This document shows, one piece after another, positions 62,121-64,000 of a stretch of DNA of 64,000 nucleotides. The DNA lies in NCBI GenBank assembly GCA_050018455.1, contig JBEKAA010000019.1, positions 77,525-141,524 of the forward strand, in the 5' to 3' direction. This DNA comes from RBG-13-68-16 sp050018455. Lineage in GTDB: Bacteria; Acidobacteriota; Thermoanaerobaculia; Thermoanaerobaculales; Thermoanaerobaculaceae. A program made the translations under genes and the position numbers. Every line of letters begins with the position of its first letter. Within the stretch, counting starts at the first letter, position 1. The notes under the pieces are model-generated. The model did no database searches. It was not told where the DNA came from and saw only the letters and a list, made by a program, of their open reading frames with translations.

Positions 62121-63140
62121 ATGGATTGCCCGATCAGCGTGAAGGTCGTCAAGTTGCTCCGCCCCGCAGCCAACGCGCAACCCCCGCGCCTGCTCGACCG
62201 CGTCCGCGCGGCGCTGCGCGCCAGGCACTACAGCCCACGCACCGAGGACGCATACGTCGCGTGGATCAGGCGCTTCATTCTCTTCAACGGCAAGAAGCAC
62301 CCGAAGGACATGGGCGACGTGGAGATCAACACGTTCCTCTCACACCTCGCCACCGAGGGCCACGTCGCCGCCTCCACCCAGAACCAGGCGCTCGCCGCGC
62401 TGTTGTTCCTCTACCAGGAGGTGCTCGGCATGCGCGTCCCGTGGCTCGATTGCCTGGTGCGGGCGCGCAAGCCCATGCGGCTGCCGGTCGTCCTCGGCCG
62501 CGACGAGGTCAGGCGCCTGCTCGCCAGCGTGCAGGGGACGCCGAACCTGGTCTGCCGGCTCCTCTACGGCACCGGCATGCGTCTCCTGGAAGGGCTGCGG
62601 CTCCGCGTCAAGGACATCGACTTCGAGCGCAACGAGATCATCGTCCGCGAAGGGAAAGGCGACAAGGACCGGCACACCGTGCTGCCAGGGTCGCTGAGGG
62701 CACCGCTCGAGGAGCACCTTGCACGCGTCCGCGCGCTTCACGATGCGGACCTCGCGGCCGGGGCGGGGCGCGTACAGCTGCCGGGCGCGCTTGGCGCCAA
62801 GTTCCCGAACGCGGATCGGGAATGGCCCTGGCAGTGGGTGTTCCCGGCCCGGACCGTCTGGCGGGACGAGGCGACCGGCAACCTCCTGCGTCATCACTTG
62901 CACGAGACCGCAGTCCAGAAGGCCGTGCGCGCGGCTGCTTTGCAGGCTGGGCTGACCAAGCCGGTCGGTTGTCACACGCTCCGGCACTCGTTCGCCACCC
63001 ACCTGTTGGAGGACGGCTACGACATCCGGACCATCCAGGAGTTGCTCGGGCACCGAGATGTCTCGACCACCATGATCTACACCCACGTCCTGAACAAGGT
63101 CGGCGGCCGCGGCGTACGGAGTCCGGTCGATGGGTTGTGA
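62121..63140 (+). CDS. intI: Integron integrase (IntI-type tyrosine recombinase)
   Basis: This 339-aa site-specific recombinase has the tyrosine-recombinase residues: Arg in GTGMRLLEGLRLRVKDID, the HTLRHSFATHLL box, GHRDVSTTMIYTHV (His and catalytic Tyr). The insertion specific to integron integrases is present between them as ALGAKFPNADREWPWQWVFP, so this is IntI and not XerC/D. The N-terminal SAM-like domain has RHYSPRTEDAYVAWIRRFIL. IntI captures cassettes by attC x attI recombination. The gene looks intact. Confidence 0.94.
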   Translation: MDCPISVKVVKLLRPAANAQPPRLLDRVRAALRARHYSPRTEDAYVAWIRRFILFNGKKHPKDMGDVEINTFLSHLATEGHVAASTQNQALAALLFLYQEVLGMRVPWLDCLVRARKPMRLPVVLGRDEVRRLLASVQGTPNLVCRLLYGTGMRLLEGLRLRVKDIDFERNEIIVREGKGDKDRHTVLPGSLRAPLEEHLARVRALHDADLAAGAGRVQLPGALGAKFPNADREWPWQWVFPARTVWRDEATGNLLRHHLHETAVQKAVRAAALQAGLTKPVGCHTLRHSFATHLLEDGYDIRTIQELLGHRDVSTTMIYTHVLNKVGGRGVRSPVDGL

Positions 63141-63154
63141 GGCCGGAAGGCGAA

Positions 63155-63190
63155 CGGGGGAAGAACCCCGAGGAAGAACCCCGAGGAAGG
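63155..63190. repeat. Short tandem repeat GAAGAACCCCGAG
   Basis: GAAGAACCCCGAG occurs twice in a row with a partial third copy (GAAGG), 20 bases after the intI stop. Confidence 0.6.
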
Positions 63191-63224
63191 GAACGCCCAA
63201 CCGGAGGTGACCCTGTGGACGGAT

Positions 63225-63247
63225 TAGGCAGACTCCGAGTCTGCCTA
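63225..63247. other. Perfect hairpin downstream of intI
   Basis: TAGGCAGACTC-C-GAGTCTGCCTA is a perfect 11-bp inverted repeat with one central base. It may be a terminator or part of a recombination region. CGGATTAG (63220-63227) also pairs with CTAATCCG (63381-63388). Confidence 0.5.
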
Positions 63248-63388
63248 TCCCGGACATCGCCAAAGACGATTGTGCCGTGCATAATGAGCCGTACAAGGAG
63301 GTTCGGAGGGTCTCATGAGTCCATGTCGATCGAGCAAACAGAGCCTCCGAGTCTTGGTTTGCCCTTTTCCAATAGTCCGTCTAATCCG

Positions 63389-63397
63389 CGTTAGGTG
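63389..63397 (+). other. Candidate integron core site GTTAGGT
   Basis: CGTTAGGTG matches the consensus core GTTRRRY of integron att sites. It is the only match on this strand in the intI-to-next-gene gap. A single inverse-core match GCCCAAC lies at 63195-63201. The distance, about 200 bp, is too long for a normal attC, so this is better read as a possible attI. Confidence 0.3.
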
Positions 63398-63434
63398 CCG
63401 TACCCATAGGGCGCAGAGGTAGAGAAGGTAAGAC

Positions 63435-63905
63435 GTGCGTAGATCGACTTTCTTCTTCTTGGCCTGGATAGTCGGAGGCGCGGCTACAGCAGCGCAGCCG
63501 CCGGCCACGCCCCTTAGTCACCCTGAGCCTGAACTGTACGAGGTGACGTTCCCGGTGGTCTCGATTCCCAAGGGGGCACGCATCCTCGGCTTTTCGATAG
63601 AGGTGAGGGGCGGTTGGGTGGTCAGCATCTCGGCTATCCCTAAGAACTGGTCGGTTTCGCTCAGCATGGACCCGCCATGTTGTCCAAGAGTATCGGGTGG
63701 CGGTCATCACGGCGCCGACGCACTCACCGAGGGGGAGCACCTGCAGATCAAGGTCGTCGTCGAGCGATGGTGGTTCCCAGACGCACCCACTCTGAGCGCC
63801 AGCGGCGTTTTGCAAGCCACACCCGAATCCGAAGCCTCGAAGTCTGGGGCGGTGCCGGTGTCAAAGATGGTCATCACCCGTGTGAGCGGTCGGGCGCCTA
63901 GGTGA
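63435..63905 (+). CDS. Exported protein, possible first cassette gene
   Basis: This 156-aa protein starts at a GTG with GAGAAGGTAAGAC upstream. Signal peptide: STFFFLAWIVGGAATAAQPP. The mature part is beta-rich (LYEVTFPVVSIPKGARILGF, then WSVSLSMDPPCCPR). I do not recognise a family. It lies about 40 bp after the candidate core site, in the direction of intI, as a cassette gene would in an inverted-type integron. Its codon use is less GC-biased than its neighbours, which is compatible with recent arrival. Confidence 0.6.
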   Translation: MRRSTFFFLAWIVGGAATAAQPPATPLSHPEPELYEVTFPVVSIPKGARILGFSIEVRGGWVVSISAIPKNWSVSLSMDPPCCPRVSGGGHHGADALTEGEHLQIKVVVERWWFPDAPTLSASGVLQATPESEASKSGAVPVSKMVITRVSGRAPR

Positions 63906-63935
63906 CACTTTATTCTACGCGCCTGGGTGACACTT
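63894..63935. repeat. Two 17-bp direct repeats, 25 bp apart
   Basis: GCGCCTAGGTGACACTT (63894-63910) and GCGCCTGGGTGACACTT (63919-63935) differ in one base. They span the end of the last gene. They could be the end of a mobile element that continues beyond the window. I see no gene after 63905. Confidence 0.5.
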
Positions 63936-64000
63936 CTAGCTCTGGTTGATCGCGATCTCCACGTTTTCCACAGCGGTAGTGCGTCGCGAGTGTCCCGACA

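Overview
The window is GC-rich, gene-dense chromosomal DNA from a Gram-negative bacterium. Evidence for an LPS-bearing outer membrane is direct: KdsA, KdsB, an LptE-like lipoprotein and a LolA-like carrier. A PilT ATPase implies type IV pili, and FumC plus a long eukaryotic-type citrate synthase imply a TCA cycle. The mixture fits an Acidobacteriota-like or deltaproteobacterial-grade lineage, but no rRNA or other decisive marker is present, so the taxonomy is inference. TAG is an ordinary stop codon here (pilT, trpS, nifU-like, lptE and vapC end with it).

Region 1 (0-9.3 kb, mostly minus strand): kdsB-pyrG-kdsA (CMP-Kdo supply with its own CTP synthase), a polyprenyl diphosphate synthase, a LolA-like protein and purH. 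Region 2 (9.3-23.6 kb): macro-domain protein, pepA, GNAT, NRDE/TANGO2, a DUF255 thioredoxin-domain protein, a PD40 propeller, then pilT, recX, alaS, a lytic transglycosylase and trpS. Region 3 (23.7-34.7 kb): H+-pyrophosphatase, an ECF sigma / anti-sigma / membrane-protein operon, a NifU-like protein, an M14 peptidase, TerC and fumC. Region 4 (35.1-48.3 kb): rhomboid protease, citrate synthase, iorAB, ribH-nusB-transglutaminase-DUF4388, leuS-lptE.

Region 5 (48.8-57.1 kb) is the most unusual part. A self-cleaving XRE/S24 repressor is divergent from an ImuA-ImuB-DnaE2 SOS mutasome. Both promoters are TTGACA-17-TAGATT, and both carry the operator TGACAACT-N5-TGTCA. The cassette is riddled with REP/REPIN palindromes. 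A RAYT (REP-associated tyrosine transposase) lies between imuB and dnaE2. Some insertions keep the frame, including a 108-bp tandem array in the DnaE2 PHP domain. Others break it: the ImuB C-terminus is frameshifted, and dnaE2 has an amber codon directly before its catalytic Asp motif and a later frameshift in a purine-rich hairpin.

Region 6 (57.1-64 kb): a 76-bp tandem repeat, a VapBC/FitAB-type toxin-antitoxin pair, small membrane proteins, a CPBP-like protein lacking its catalytic glutamates, a DUF1579-like protein, and an integron integrase followed by a hairpin, a core-site-like GTTAGGT and a possible cassette gene.

Many intergenic gaps hold long imperfect inverted repeats built as concentric shells of degenerate short words: GAGCAGAGG outside, GTTCGAACGTTC in the middle, GGTCAAAGGGAAAAGG...GAAGAC inside. 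One has become the N-terminus of LptE. These shells, the RAYT/REPIN burst and a two-copy 3'-end element with a covarying hairpin are the best candidates for undescribed biology.
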